64,000 nt of DNA, from contig NC_060963.1 in NCBI RefSeq assembly GCF_910589235.1, positions 690,001 to 754,000 on the forward strand, read 5' to 3'. Both the position numbers and the translations under genes were made by a program. The DNA comes from Vespa crabro (taxonomy: Eukaryota > Arthropoda > Insecta > Hymenoptera > Vespidae). The notes beneath the pieces were generated by a model. The model was not told where the DNA came from, did no database searches, and saw only the letters and a program-made list of their open reading frames with translations. Numbering within the stretch: the stretch's first letter is position 1; each line of letters starts with the position of its first letter. This document shows, one piece after another, positions 1-10,845 of the stretch.

Positions 1-200
1 GCAGGTTTCATAACTCCCCCGAGGAAAGGAACATAAAACTGAATGTTTCCACTTAGATGTATCGGGGTCCTTCTGTAAAATGTAAGACTGTAAAATGTAA
101 GTGACCTTTTGACAGAATGCAATCCAATGCATTCCGATAATATCGGAAGGTAAGGAGAAACAGAGCAACCGCGTTTATCGATTATCCGTATATGTTTCAG
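1..200 (+). other. Intron of the upstream transporter gene, possibly holding a tiny exon
   Basis: This sequence lies upstream of a clear acceptor (tatgtttcag, ending at 200). A possible short exon at 116-149 is flanked by gacag and GTAAGG, and its end phase (two bases left over) matches the next exon. It would be only 34 nt and read roughly as ECNPMHSDNIG. The phase match alone has a one-in-three chance of being accidental, so I do not annotate it as coding. Confidence 0.4.
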
Positions 201-414
201 CTACATGTTAGCACTGGCTTTCATCGGCAAAGCCGCATCCCTCCTCTTCTTTTTCTTAGCCTGGTGGAGTTACATTCCTCCGGTAAGCAAGACGATTGGC
301 TCGAATTCTCAAAAGGAGACCAATACTGGTGCAAACATTTCCTTGATGCCGAACGACGCCACCAACGATCTTCAATTAACACCAACCACGATCACACCTA
401 TGACGGACGCGTAG
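201..414 (+). CDS. 3'-terminal exon of an OATP-like membrane transporter (5' truncated by the window)
   Basis: An acceptor ending at 200 opens a frame in which base 201 completes a split codon. The frame reads YMLALAFIGKAASLLFFFLAWW, then a polar tail of about 45 residues, and stops with TAG at 412-414. The hydrophobic run is one membrane-spanning helix followed by a short cytoplasmic Thr/Asn/Ser-rich tail, as at the end of an OATP/SLCO carrier. The complete OATP gene downstream (25588-32921) has an equivalent last helix (RYVGLCAGIKILALALFLVDWW). It is preceded by an intron in the same phase (2) at the same place, which is my main reason for the family call. The rest of the gene lies left of the window. 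That this is a real final exon is likely. The OATP identity is inferred from one helix and one intron, and another multi-pass carrier is possible. Confidence 0.6.
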
Positions 415-482
415 ATTAATATCTAATACAATATGAGAAGAATATCATCAGCGAATTTGAGCACGCTTGCGTGCACGCTAAT

Positions 483-488
483 AATAAA
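483..488 (+). terminator. Candidate poly(A) signal AATAAA for the upstream transporter
   Basis: AATAAA lies about 70 nt after the TAG stop and is followed within 200 nt by T-rich sequence. Another AATAAA occurs at 1315-1320, so the true 3' end is uncertain. Confidence 0.35.
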
Positions 489-3057
489 TGTGATAACATT
501 TTCTACGAAACGTTCTGCGAGTTGATACGTACGATACGCAATTCGTATTTTACGTCGTACAACCTGTTATTTTCTTTAAAACTCGTTATCGTTCTCTTTC
601 GAACATTTACATTTTTCTTTTCTTCTTTTCTTTTTCTTTTTCTCCTTTTTTTTTCTTTTTTTTTCTTTTTTTTTTGGTTTTTTTTTTTTTTTAATGTAAA
701 ACATCATTTCGTTCTCACAAATATATTCTTCTCAGTGACTCAGCGGATTCGTTAAACTCGCTATAAGCGTAAGATATTTGTGCAGTGTACAAAATATCTA
801 TCTATCTATCGCCTTATAAACCTACGAAACATATCCCTTGAAGATACTTTTTTTTTCTTCTCTTTTTCTTCAACTTGGTATACCGATGCACGTGATATCG
901 ATATACAATGTGCTCTTAGATTCTCTCCGACCGTTTCCCTAAATCGACCGAATTTAGATAGGTCGTAAAATGAGCGATCTAAAAGAGATCTTTCATTACG
1001 TCGATCTCATCGTAAATATTATGAATTCGACGGTGCTATATACGCTCTCTGCTAAAGCTTGTTCACTGCCGGTATTTGAACCGTTCCATGATTATTAGGA
1101 AAAAAAAAAGAAAACATTAGAACAAATGTTAAACCTCGGTGAAGAAAATGACAAAAAAAAGAAAAAAAAAAAAAAAAAAAAAGAGAAAAAAGAAAAAAAG
1201 AAAAAAAGAATAGATACTAATTGACTCGTTAACATTGGAGTATTACCAAATTGCAGAATACATCGCGCAAGTGCACTTGTAATATTTCTAATACTCGTTA
1301 ATCGATATCTAAAAAATAAAAGATCGATCGATTTTCGATTTTCCTACCATAGTACCAATCTGTATTGACAAATAATACGTACTGAATGTTATCAGAAAAA
1401 AAAAAAAAGAAAAAGTAAAAAGAAAGAAAAAAAAAAAAACTACATATTACGGATGTTTGTACTACTCATTGCAAAGTGCAAAGTGATATTTACGCTTAAA
1501 TAATTAGCCACTACTACAGTGCTTGGATAAAAAAGAAAAAAGAAAAAAAAAAAAAAAACAATAGAAATCGTATAGCGTTTAATCCGTAAATGGTGTCGAC
1601 GAAACTCAATGTCACATTTTTACCCTTTGTAATATAAAGATTTGTAATCCGACGGTGTAATTTCTCTATGTAGACGACGTGTAAACGCCTTTATATTAAT
1701 ACGTTATTAATATAAAAGTACGATGCACTCGTCGGGAATACAAAGTTGTTTGTATCACGGAAGATGGAAAAATCAAATCGATGGTGTGAAATGAAACGTT
1801 ATCGTATAAGGTGTTTCACATTTTTCTACGTTTATATCCGAGAGATTCCTCTTATTATCTTTGGGACGTTAACTATTCGTCTTTGAATGAAATGATCGTT
1901 GCTCTTTTGTTAAGAGAAAGACGCTCGATTCTAGGTACACGTAAGCGATGTGTTCGATGTTCGATAAAAAAAAAAGAAAATCGTCGTAATATCGTCGTCG
2001 ATTCGATGAAAACGCTCGTCAAAAGTAGCTCAATTATAGGTACTTATTTGTCTACCTACATATGCATATGTATATAAAACCTACCGTAATAGATTCGTTC
2101 TATTTCTCTGTGCGATTCGATTCTTTATCGTACGAAATTTATTATCGATTTATAATTGAAATTATTTTTTTTTTTTTTCATTATAACGAGCAATCGAGGT
2201 GTACACGATAGATATACGAGCGTTATATGTGTTACGAATAAAGAGATTGTAAGCTCTGTTATACACCATTCCTTTTGACCTTCCCTCCCCCCCCTGCCCC
2301 CCATCAAAGAAAATACAACCGAGATATCCTATTCAATAGGAGTATCAAGATAGGACTATTTAAAATGATTCATTGCCAACAATGTGAACTTTTACTAATC
2401 GTTGGAAAAATTATCGATAGTTTTAAACTAACGTATCGGTAAATAAATTCGTTCTCGATAAATTCGATTTTTATGATGACGCATCGAAAAAAAAAATGTT
2501 TTCCTAAAATCTTAGCTTCTCATGGAAAAACATCTAAATCATCTTTCTGGGTTTATCGATGAGTTAAGAAATAATTGTAAATCCGAAAAAAAGTAGGAAA
2601 CTCTTTCAAAGTTAAGATGTATTATTTTAAGATGAACTATACTGATATCGATATCTAAAGCCTTTCCAATTAATTGTATTGACATTATAAAAAAAATGTG
2701 ATGAAATGCGATCGGCATTATAGAAAAAATACGACAAATCCATTAAAGGATGTCGTAATGTCATTTGATAAAACGAGTTATCATCGTGTATGAGGAAGCA
2801 ATATCGAATTAAGCTTAGATTATATCCAAGAACTCGAAGATTTAATCAATTATTTTTTTATTGTTCGATACGTTGTTTACAAAAAGTCGAAACGTTTTTA
2901 CACTTGCATACAAAAGAATGTATATATCGGGCAGGAACATCATTTTCTTTTTTTTCTAAGAAGAAAAATCGAAGATGCGAAAAAGCGATAAATGTGCAGA
3001 TGGATTAGATAAGAATATAAAATGTACATGGTGAAAAATGATAAGAATTTGTACGCT
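489..3057. other. 3' flank and intergenic AT-rich spacer
   Basis: No coding region is supported. The stretch holds long T- and A-rich runs (about 600-692, 1090-1210, 1396-1440 and 1530-1560), which could be alternative 3' UTR or plain intergenic DNA. It also contains a perfect AT-rich inverted repeat at 1690-1716 and a short C/G-homopolymer patch near 2285-2302. The open frames here are low-complexity Phe/Lys-rich artefacts. Confidence 0.6.
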
Positions 3058-3091
3058 TATAAAAGTCGCCTGTTCCTTGATATTGTCAGTT
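3058..3091 (+). promoter_or_regulatory. TATA box plus TCAGTT initiator of the chitin-binding gene
   Basis: TATAAAAG at 3058-3065 is followed by the arthropod initiator TCAGTT at 3086-3091. If transcription starts at the A at 3088, the TATA box begins 30 bases upstream, the canonical distance. The predicted 5' UTR is about 62 nt and contains a short A-run at about 3119-3133. TATA/Inr promoters are typical of tissue- or stage-specific insect genes, which suits a secreted cuticle or gut protein. Confidence 0.75.
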
Positions 3092-3149
3092 AAAAGAATC
3101 GAGCTCGAGAAGCAAATACAAAAAAAAAAAAAAGACAAGGTTCTTCACG

Positions 3150-3919
3150 ATGAAAGGTAAGGTATATCTCGATCAAAATTGTCCAAATCGATCGTGAAAA
3201 ATTGTTTACATCGTCTTTGAATGATTTTAGGAACATGGTATGTGGTAATTACGGTCATCGCGGCTACATTGGCCATTGTTATGACCGAAGATACGGTGAT
3301 AACACCAATACCAACGGAATGTCCCGCAGTAGATCCTCTCAACTACACTGTCCATTTGGCGCACGAGTCGGATTGCACTAAATTCTACAAATGTGATCAT
3401 GGCAAGAAGATCGAGATGTCTTGTCCATTGATGAACAATAACGGAGAGAAACTGCACTTCAATCCTAAACTACAAGTTTGTGACTTTCCAGAAAAAGCTG
3501 GTTGTACATCTTCTACTAAGGATCCTTCTAAACCTACCCCAACTGTACCTACTCCATCTAAACCTACCCCAACTGTACCTACTCCATCTAAACCTACCCC
3601 AACTGTACCTACTCCATCTAAACCTACCCCAACTGTACCTACTCCATCTAAACCTTCCTCGTCTCAACCTACTCCATCTGAACCTACTTCAACTAAACCT
3701 TCCTCATCTAAACCTAACCCATCTCAACCGAGTTGTTCTCCAGATGGTGTCGGTCAATCTCATGAATGCTCTTGCGAAAAATATTATCTCTGCAAAAACA
3801 GCGAACTCGTTCTTCAAAAATGTCCCGATGGTCTTCACTGGAACTCCAAAGCAGGCAAGTGCGATAAAGCTATCGAGTCGAATTGTATCAAAGAGAAAAC
3901 TTTGAAATGGTATTATTAA
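3150..3919 (+). CDS. Secreted chitin-binding protein with two peritrophin-A (ChtBD2) domains
   Basis: Two exons, join(3150..3156, 3231..3919), 231 aa. Exon 1 encodes only Met-Lys and one base before a GTAAGG donor; exon 2 follows a ttttag acceptor. A tiny first exon interrupting the signal peptide is common in insect secreted proteins. Residues 1 to about 21 form a signal peptide (MKGTWYVVITVIAATLAIVM). Domain 1 spans Cys33-Cys94 with spacing C-x17-C-x5-C-x9-C-x18-C-x7-C, and HFNPKLQVCDFPEKAGC is a classic peritrophin-A ending. A Pro/Thr/Ser linker (about 95-170) contains four identical SKPTPTVPTP units, then diverged ones; it is a likely O-glycosylated spacer. Domain 2 spans Cys171-Cys221 with seven cysteines rather than six. 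The protein probably binds chitin in the peritrophic matrix, trachea or cuticle. Two domains allow cross-linking of chitin fibres. Family call is strong; the tissue is unknown. Confidence 0.9.
3527..3646 (+). repeat. Four perfect 30-bp tandem repeats in the linker of the chitin-binding gene
   Basis: Units at 3527-3556, 3557-3586, 3587-3616 and 3617-3646 are identical at the base level and encode SKPTPTVPTP. Diverged copies continue to about 3727. Thirty bases is a multiple of three, so copy-number change keeps the frame. Identity including synonymous positions points to recent expansion or gene conversion. Confidence 0.95.
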
Positions 3920-3988
3920 TTCGTTTGAACAACGATGAACTTATAAAGCATAATATTAGCCAAAAATGTAAATAACAATATCATTATA

Positions 3989-3994
3989 AATAAA
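3989..3994 (+). terminator. Poly(A) signal of the chitin-binding gene
   Basis: AATAAA lies about 70 nt past the TAA stop (3917-3919) in otherwise AT-rich 3' sequence. A second AATAAA occurs at 4062-4067. Confidence 0.55.
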
Positions 3995-5386
3995 CATAGC
4001 GTCGACGATATCGATAAGAAGTTTAGTATAAGGAGTATCGGCTAATTCAGATAACAGAATTAATAAAATAAGTCGTGATATAAATAGAAATTCGGTTCGA
4101 TGATCATAATAATTCGATGTCAATTTTATCGTCAAATCAAATGCGCGCTTTTTATTACAATGGAAACATTATTTCTTATCGATGATACAAGTCGATAAAA
4201 TAGTTATCTCTCACTATTGTCATTCGACGACATCTACCATTATTTAAGCGCAACTAAAGTATCACACGATAATAAGTATCACACTCTCTGCTGTTTTTGT
4301 GGAGAAATATATCAATGAAAGATTTATAATATTGATTAATAATTTGATCGTATCTCACATTTGATTTCCTTTTATCTCTATTTATATTCCTGTAAAAAAG
4401 AATTGTCGAATTTTCGATAAACGATATCATTGAAAAAAGTAGCTTGATTTTTTATATGATTTAATTAAGTAGGTTAATTTTTTTTTTCCTCTTTTTCTGT
4501 TCTTTTTTTTTTTCTTTTTTTTTAACTCGTACACGTCATTCCAATTATCGCAGGCATTGTTTGATTACTGCAGAAATATCTTTATAATTACATGACAAGA
4601 TTTACAAGCGATTACAATAATAATTTGGATTCAACTGTATAATTCTCGGATGTACAATTATTACCGAGCGTACGAACGAAAAGTGGAAGTTAACCTTAAA
4701 GATGGCGCACGTTATTTCAGATATTTATCTGGTTGTATAAGAATTATAATTTGTTTAATATCCAAATATCCTGCTTGACGTTTTGTTGATTATATAAATT
4801 ATTTGCCAAATCGGCACATTCTTCATGCATTGTAAATTGTAGCTAACATTAACACAGATTACTAATATTGTCTCTATCATTCTTTATTAATATTTAAAAA
4901 GGTTATAGAAAGATATAGTTGTGTAATAACATTTCAATGATCGTTTTATCTTTATACAAATTATTATTATCGTATATTACGTTCCGCGTGATGTTATATC
5001 GTAAAAAAAAGGGAGAAAAAAATTTACGTTAAAAATATATTAAATATTATATTAAATATTATATAAAATATATTTATTAATGAACTTTCGTAAATCTATT
5101 TGTATGGAATATAACATAAACACATACACCAAAGCCTCTTGGTTTCTTTTTTTTTTTTTTTTTTTTTAAATTAGTTTATTTGTCACAGCTATTTATTTGT
5201 ACATAAGTATAATCTAACTTAAAAGACTTTTAACAGTGTTATCTTATAACTAAAGCTATAAGTTATCTATACGATAAATCTCCATAGCAATCAGTAACAT
5301 AGAATATTAATTAATCTTATAACTGTGGTTAAATGTTTAATGACTGTATGTTATGTATGTTATGATAGTACTACATGTATGTCCAA
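3995..5386. other. Intergenic AT-rich spacer
   Basis: No gene is seen. The stretch contains T-runs at about 4480-4523 and 5147-5167, and repeated ATTAAATATTATA units at about 5033-5072. A short tRNA-Pro-like fragment at 5129-5146 is described in the findings. Confidence 0.6.
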
Positions 5387-5458
5387 GGCCTCTTGGTCTA
5401 GGGGTATGATTCCTGCTTTGGGTGCAGGAGGTCCCGGGTTCAAATCCCGGAGGGGCCC
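5387..5458 (+). tRNA. tRNA-Pro (anticodon TGG)
   Basis: This is a 72-nt cloverleaf. The acceptor stem GGCCTCT pairs with AGGGGCC (5451-5457, one T-G wobble), with C as discriminator at 5458. The D arm carries GGTCTAGGGGTATGATT, which includes the A box. The anticodon stem CCTGC/GCAGG (5412-5416/5424-5428) closes the 7-base loop TTTGGGT, with anticodon TGG at 5419-5421 reading CCA and, by wobble, other proline codons. The T arm TCCCGGGTTCAAATCCCGGA includes the B box. There is no intron, and CCA is not encoded, as expected in eukaryotes. A run of T residues at 5461-5472 is a Pol III terminator. Confidence 0.97.
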
Positions 5459-5460
5459 GA

Positions 5461-5472
5461 TTTTTTTTTTTT
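5461..5472 (+). terminator. Pol III oligo-T terminator of tRNA-Pro
   Basis: An uninterrupted T-run starts two bases after the mature tRNA 3' end, enough for RNA polymerase III termination. Confidence 0.85.
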
Positions 5473-5652
5473 CTTTTACTTCATCGATACTATTTCCTTT
5501 TTTGTCGTTTTAATTAATTTTATTAACGCTCATCAACACGCAATCGATTTACTATTAACTTTGATAATAATAAACCGAGACACAGTAGTAATTTATCGTC
5601 GTCACTTTTGCATTTCGTGTTAAAAGTCACGTCGATATAACAATCGGGAACT

Positions 5653-5686
<34 letters not shown>

Positions 5687-5879
5687 CGCTCGTTCTATTT
5701 CTTTCTATTATATGAGATTTCTCTAATCGGATTAGACAAATCAAGAGGATAAAAATACGGGAGACTTTCGAGAAAGTGAGATAAATAACTATTCTATAAG
5801 AAGTATTAGATTCGTAAAGGAAGATCGTCGTTTAAGGCTCGTTGAATTTGCCGCGTCTGATAGTCTCGTACGTGCAATA
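5473..5879. other. Intergenic spacer with a (CT)n microsatellite
   Basis: A (TC)n run occupies about 5656-5682, followed by (GCTC)-type repeats. No coding signal is seen. The sequence shifts to CpG-rich at about 5820. Confidence 0.5.
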
Positions 5880-6282
5880 AGAAAGATGGCGGTCGCGTCG
5901 CAGTGCGCATGTACTGCTTCCAAATGGTCGAGCAAAAACACAGCTGGTCTATGATCTCCGAGGCAGCTGACGGTCGAACGCTCTCGACGTGATTTCGCGT
6001 GTGTGTTTCTGACCGATCCAAAGAGTTCACAGAGAGATCTAAGGTTTAAGATTCGGATTCGAAGAGAGCTATCGTAATAGAGAGGTTATAACTAGGTGTT
6101 AAGTAGGAAAGGGAAACGACGTGTGCCGGATCAAAGGAGGCAGTGATAGTGATACGTTTTTGTGTGAGCTTAAATGTGTATGAAGCTCGTACGTTCGTCG
6201 CGGTGTCGCCACGAGGGGAGGTTCGTTCTTCGTCCCTGGGATACAAAGGAGTCGAGGAACTGGCTGCTTCTAGCGTCCTTAA
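5880..6282 (+). promoter_or_regulatory. CpG-rich promoter and candidate non-coding first exon of the OATP gene
   Basis: This stretch of about 400 bp lacks simple repeats and is rich in CG dinucleotides. It opens with AAGATGGCGG at 5883-5892, resembling housekeeping-promoter motifs with an AAGATGGCGGC core. It ends in CCTTAAG followed by a GTGAAT donor at 6283. No long open frame starts with a good context, so a 5' UTR exon is the simplest reading. The next same-strand gene is the OATP, whose first coding exon has its own acceptor at 25466-25467 and so needs an upstream exon. The 19-kb link is inference. An unrelated non-coding transcript would look the same. Confidence 0.4.
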
Positions 6283-6337
6283 GGTGAATACAAATTTTTT
6301 TCATTCTCATATTAGTTATATATAACATATATAACTA

Positions 6338-6377
<40 letters not shown>

Positions 6378-6479
6378 GCATATATACGAGTATTTGTTTG
6401 TCTGCTCTGGAAACGCGCGGACTATGTGAAAGATTGTTTCATAAAAGATCCATTGTGTTTCTCGATTCGTGGCCTCTCT

Positions 6480-6519
<40 letters not shown>

Positions 6520-7026
6520 TATACGTTCTCCTTTCTCTCTTTCTTTCTCACAGACATACAGAGAGAAAGAGTAAAAGAAACAATTTACACATTTACACAT
6601 TCTCTGTACATAGCAAACTTATAGAATTTTTATACTTAATTTGAACCCAACGATGTCAAAAAATTCCATTACGTTTTACCAACTCGGTGATACCCAAAGT
6701 GATAGACAGAAAGACAGAGGCAGAAAGTGTGTGTGTGTGTGTGTGTGTGTGTGAGAGAAAGAGAGAGCAGAAATCTCAATGTCGAAATCGTATTAATCCG
6801 TGAAATATATCTATGAGTCTATCTCTCTAAACCTCTTTATACCCTTCTCTGTATCTACCCACTTTCGTTTTTATTTATCAAAAATTACTTTCAACTTGGA
6901 TACTTTAGATAAAAGAACAAATCAAATGGATGTAAAGATTTGTGATATACATATAAGGAAAATCAAAGAAAAGTGAGCGTTTTGCCTTGGTATTGTCGGA
7001 TAAAGAAGGAACAATAGAGAGAGTAT

Positions 7027-7028
<2 letters not shown>

Positions 7029-7074
<46 letters not shown>
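7029..7074. repeat. (GA)n microsatellite
   Basis: About 23 dinucleotide GA units form one of the longest purine tracts in the window. Confidence 0.9.
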
Positions 7075-7080
<6 letters not shown>

Positions 7081-7809
7081 TAGGACGAGGTCAACGGTAT
7101 GAACAAAATATCGGCGTATCATCGTCTCCCGATTCGGATAAATTTCTCTCTCTTTGTTATTTTTCTCTAACTCGTTTTATCGAATCTCATGGGTTTTTTT
7201 TTTTTTTTTTTTTTCATTATTCGACATCGTACATTGCTTTCTCGATCGACTTCGAAAGGAATGTACAGCTGATCAACGAGAAACCCATATTACGTTATTC
7301 GTTCATTGATCGAAAAATTGTAAAAAATGTATATCGTCGAAATATCGACTTATCATTGAATGATTACGTATACATAAATATGTTTATGTACATACACGCA
7401 AGTATATACACTATTGTCACCCAGTTCAATCTTCTTCGAGTGATGTATACGTATTTGTTTACGTTGACAAAAACATTTTCTTCTCTCTTTCTCTCTCTCT
7501 CGTCTTTTTAGAAAAAAAATCATAATATATTTACATTCTATCGAATAAGTGATCTATACGAATACGTATATGTTATTCTCTTTATGTGTCGAGAGAAGGC
7601 ACCCTAATTATATAGAGACTAGGGAGGCATTTTGCGAACTAGGTCGAAAAGCAACCGCGTGCGGGCTCTCCGCTTTCCGTTTTCCGCATTTATCCTTTGC
7701 TAGTTACGACGCAGCACACGGCAAATCGACGATAACTTTAGACCGCTCCGAACGTACGAACGAACGAACGAATGAACGTACGACGAACGTACAACGAACA
7801 AGATCTTTA

Positions 7810-7870
7810 TCACCTCGCTTCACCTCACCTCACTTCACCTCATCTCACCTCACCTCACCTCACCTCACCT
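7810..7870. repeat. (TCACC)n pentanucleotide array
   Basis: About twelve units of TCACC, some diverged to TCACT, TCATC or TCGCT, run across 7810-7870. They lie between a (CGAA/CGTA) patch at about 7750-7800 and a C/G-rich flank with two GCCTTTCGCAG-like copies (about 7886-7915). Confidence 0.85.
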
Positions 7871-10373
7871 TGCTTTGCCTCTCCGCGCCTTTCGCAGTTC
7901 GCCTTTCGCAGCTCGCCTTTCAAGGGGAAGCCTCGAGAGCGCGTGGTATGTTCGAGCTTGTTCAGCGACTATACTCCTAATCCGACGAAACAATTACAAA
8001 AAAAAAAAAAAAAAAAAAAAGAAAGAAAAAAAGAAAAGGCGTCTTTCCAGAAAATTCATCTTTCTGATGAAACTAATCAACCCCCTCGATATCACTAACG
8101 CGTAGTTTATCAGCGACAGTTCCTAGTCGAGAGTACAAAAAAAAAAAAAAAAAGGAAGAAAGAATGGAAGAAAGAAAAAACAAGTAAATCGATCGATCGA
8201 TCGATCGAATTGTTTTATTATTAATAATGATAAATAATGATTAAAATTATTTATTAGATTAATTGAAATTTCTCACGATAAACGTTTCGATCGTTCGATC
8301 ACATTTATTAATTGAGACGATTCCAGACCATTCTTCCTTTTTCTTTCTTTATCACTATTTCTTTCCTTTTCTATCTTATTCTTCCTCTTTTACTACTACT
8401 TCTTGTTATCACGTTTAAGAGAAGAAAGAAGTCGATATCACGATTGTGTCCGATGGACTCTCCGTTACCCTTTGTTCTCATCGCGAGGTAAGAATTCTTG
8501 GAAGTCGTCGAGATCGTCGTGGTAGATGGATAAAAAAAAAAAAAAAAAAGGAAATCGTCATAGTCACCTCGTTATCTATTAATACATTATTAACCGGTCC
8601 AAAAATATACTCGTTATTGAAAATGCATACGACTTATGTAACTATCAAAGTAAAAAAAAAGAAAAAAAAATAATATATATACTATTTATCGTGTTGCATA
8701 AGATCAATCTAATTCTAATATTTCCTATGTTCCCGAATTTGTAATAATTTAATAAAAATGTTTTCATTCAATCAGGCACATAGAAATCGGGATGAAATCC
8801 CTGGCACTCATGTTGTTACTTGTTATTATATATCTGTCAACAATGTGTTAACTAAAATATACAAAGTTTCTTAGAAATATTCTTCTTCTTTACGTCGCTC
8901 GTGACCCAATTCTCAGTCGAAAATCCGGATAAAAGGATACCGTTAGGTGCGAATGTACGAGACGAGAAGGAAGGAGATGGAGGAGAAGAAGAGGAGGTGG
9001 AGGACACGCATGTTGTCTTGGCCAAGGTCCTTCGCGAACGGGACCTTTTAAAAAATCGCGATCATTCATTTTCTCTCAAGTTAAAGTCTCTTTAATAAAT
9101 CTTTGTTAATAAAAATATCGACGACTTGTATATACGTATATATAATAATAAATACGAAAACTCGTTCCCATAAATGGCTTTCTCTAGAAACAGAAATCAT
9201 ATTGCATGTAGCACGGCCTTTGTTCGACAGCAGATTATAATAAGGGCGAATAAGCGAGCTTCTGCTCTGAAATCTATTATTCTGTCACTTACGTTCGTAT
9301 TTTCGATGTCGAACGAACGAGAGAACGTTACGGATTATATGTATATACGTGTGTGTGTGTGTGTGGGTGGGTGTGTGCGTGTGTACACATTTACGTGTAC
9401 AAACATGTACGTACGTTCCAATAAACTTTGTTCTTCCAAGTTCCTCGTCGATTAACGACGATCCCCTAGTTCATCTATCGATTTACTAACGTTCTATTAA
9501 ATCTCGATTCATCTACTTTCTTTCTTCTTCATTTAGTATTCAATCTCTAAAATTAACATACATTCACTTACACTTATCCATTTACATCTAATTCTAATTA
9601 ATCGAAGGGACAAACAGAAATCTTGTTAGGTTTATTTTAATTTATAAGGGCATAAGCGTATAAACGAATGATTGCTTAATTAGAAAAAAGTTAATTAAAC
9701 GAAGAAAATGAAATGAGTATGAACTATTCCTTATTTCTTTCAGTCTTATCGTACGCCTTATAATTTTATCGAGTTATTTGTTTTTATTCTTTTTTTCTTT
9801 TTTCGTCATGTCTTCGTCCATTCGAGCGAAAAGATATCGTTCTTATTTGATTTCTTTAAATCTGTAAAAGAAATCCCAATAAGTAATATGAGAAAGAAGT
9901 TAAAAAAAAGAAAATGATGGACGAAGATGATAACGACGAAGACGAGAATGATGAAAGAGAAAAAAACAGAGAGAATAAAGGTGTACAACTTTGACGTGAA
10001 AGTTATTACGATGCGGACATACACACATACATATATATATAAACACAAAGTCGCGATATTAGTTTTAATTAACGATGCGAGAAAATCATAGATACGTTTA
10101 CGGCTTAATTAACAAGGTTCGATTATTTGTTACCACGTGAGACAAGTGAACCATATTGGTTTCGAACGGGAATCGTTCTTCTTTCTTCTTCTTTCTCATT
10201 TTTCTCTCTCTCTCTCTTTTTTTTTTTATTTTTTATTTTCTCTTCTTTATAAGGCTTTTTCGTAAGCAAGATTTATCGTTGCACCTCTCTCACGTCTAAG
10301 CTTCTCATCCATAGTTTAACTCTCTCTCTCTTTCTTTATCTATCTATGTATTTATTTGTCTATTTCTCTCTCT

Positions 10374-10376
<3 letters not shown>

Positions 10377-10419
<43 letters not shown>
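10377..10419. repeat. 43-base poly(T) tract
   Basis: An uninterrupted T homopolymer follows a (TC)n run. Its length is prone to sequencing and assembly error. Confidence 0.9.
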
Positions 10420-10813
10420 CTAGAAATAAGCGGAATAGAGCTTATTTCGAAATAAAATAAGTGACAGGTCGAAAATGAATCGGGACTTCGAATCTGATGT
10501 ATCATCTTCATGGACCCGATGCTAAACGAAAATATCGATCGATTTACTCGCTTGCGAAATTACTAAATATCATTTCGATTATTTTGACGAATCTATTTAC
10601 TGTCGAAAGTTTCGTGTCTTAAAAGTTACTTTATTTCAATTTTTTTCCTTCGTCCAGACATATTTTCTTATCGTACGAGGTTCTTCTTATTCGAGTCAAC
10701 AAATAATCGACGAACACTTTGCTAATAATAATAATCTTATCGTTTGATAATTATATATATATTTTTTTGTTCTTTTTTTAATTATCTCGTATAACATGTT
10801 ATTCTCATGGACT

Positions 10814-10845
<32 letters not shown>

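Noticed and set aside
3480..3905. Long open frames in the other plus frame and on the minus strand across the chitin-binding gene
   Set aside because: They are shadows of the 30-bp repeat, whose length is a multiple of three; their Leu/Tyr- or Arg/Trp-repeat products have no cysteine framework or start context.
8901..9095. Glu/Asp-rich open frame
   Set aside because: The acidic run comes from a purine-rich GGAGGAGAAG tract; no acceptor/donor pair supports an exon.
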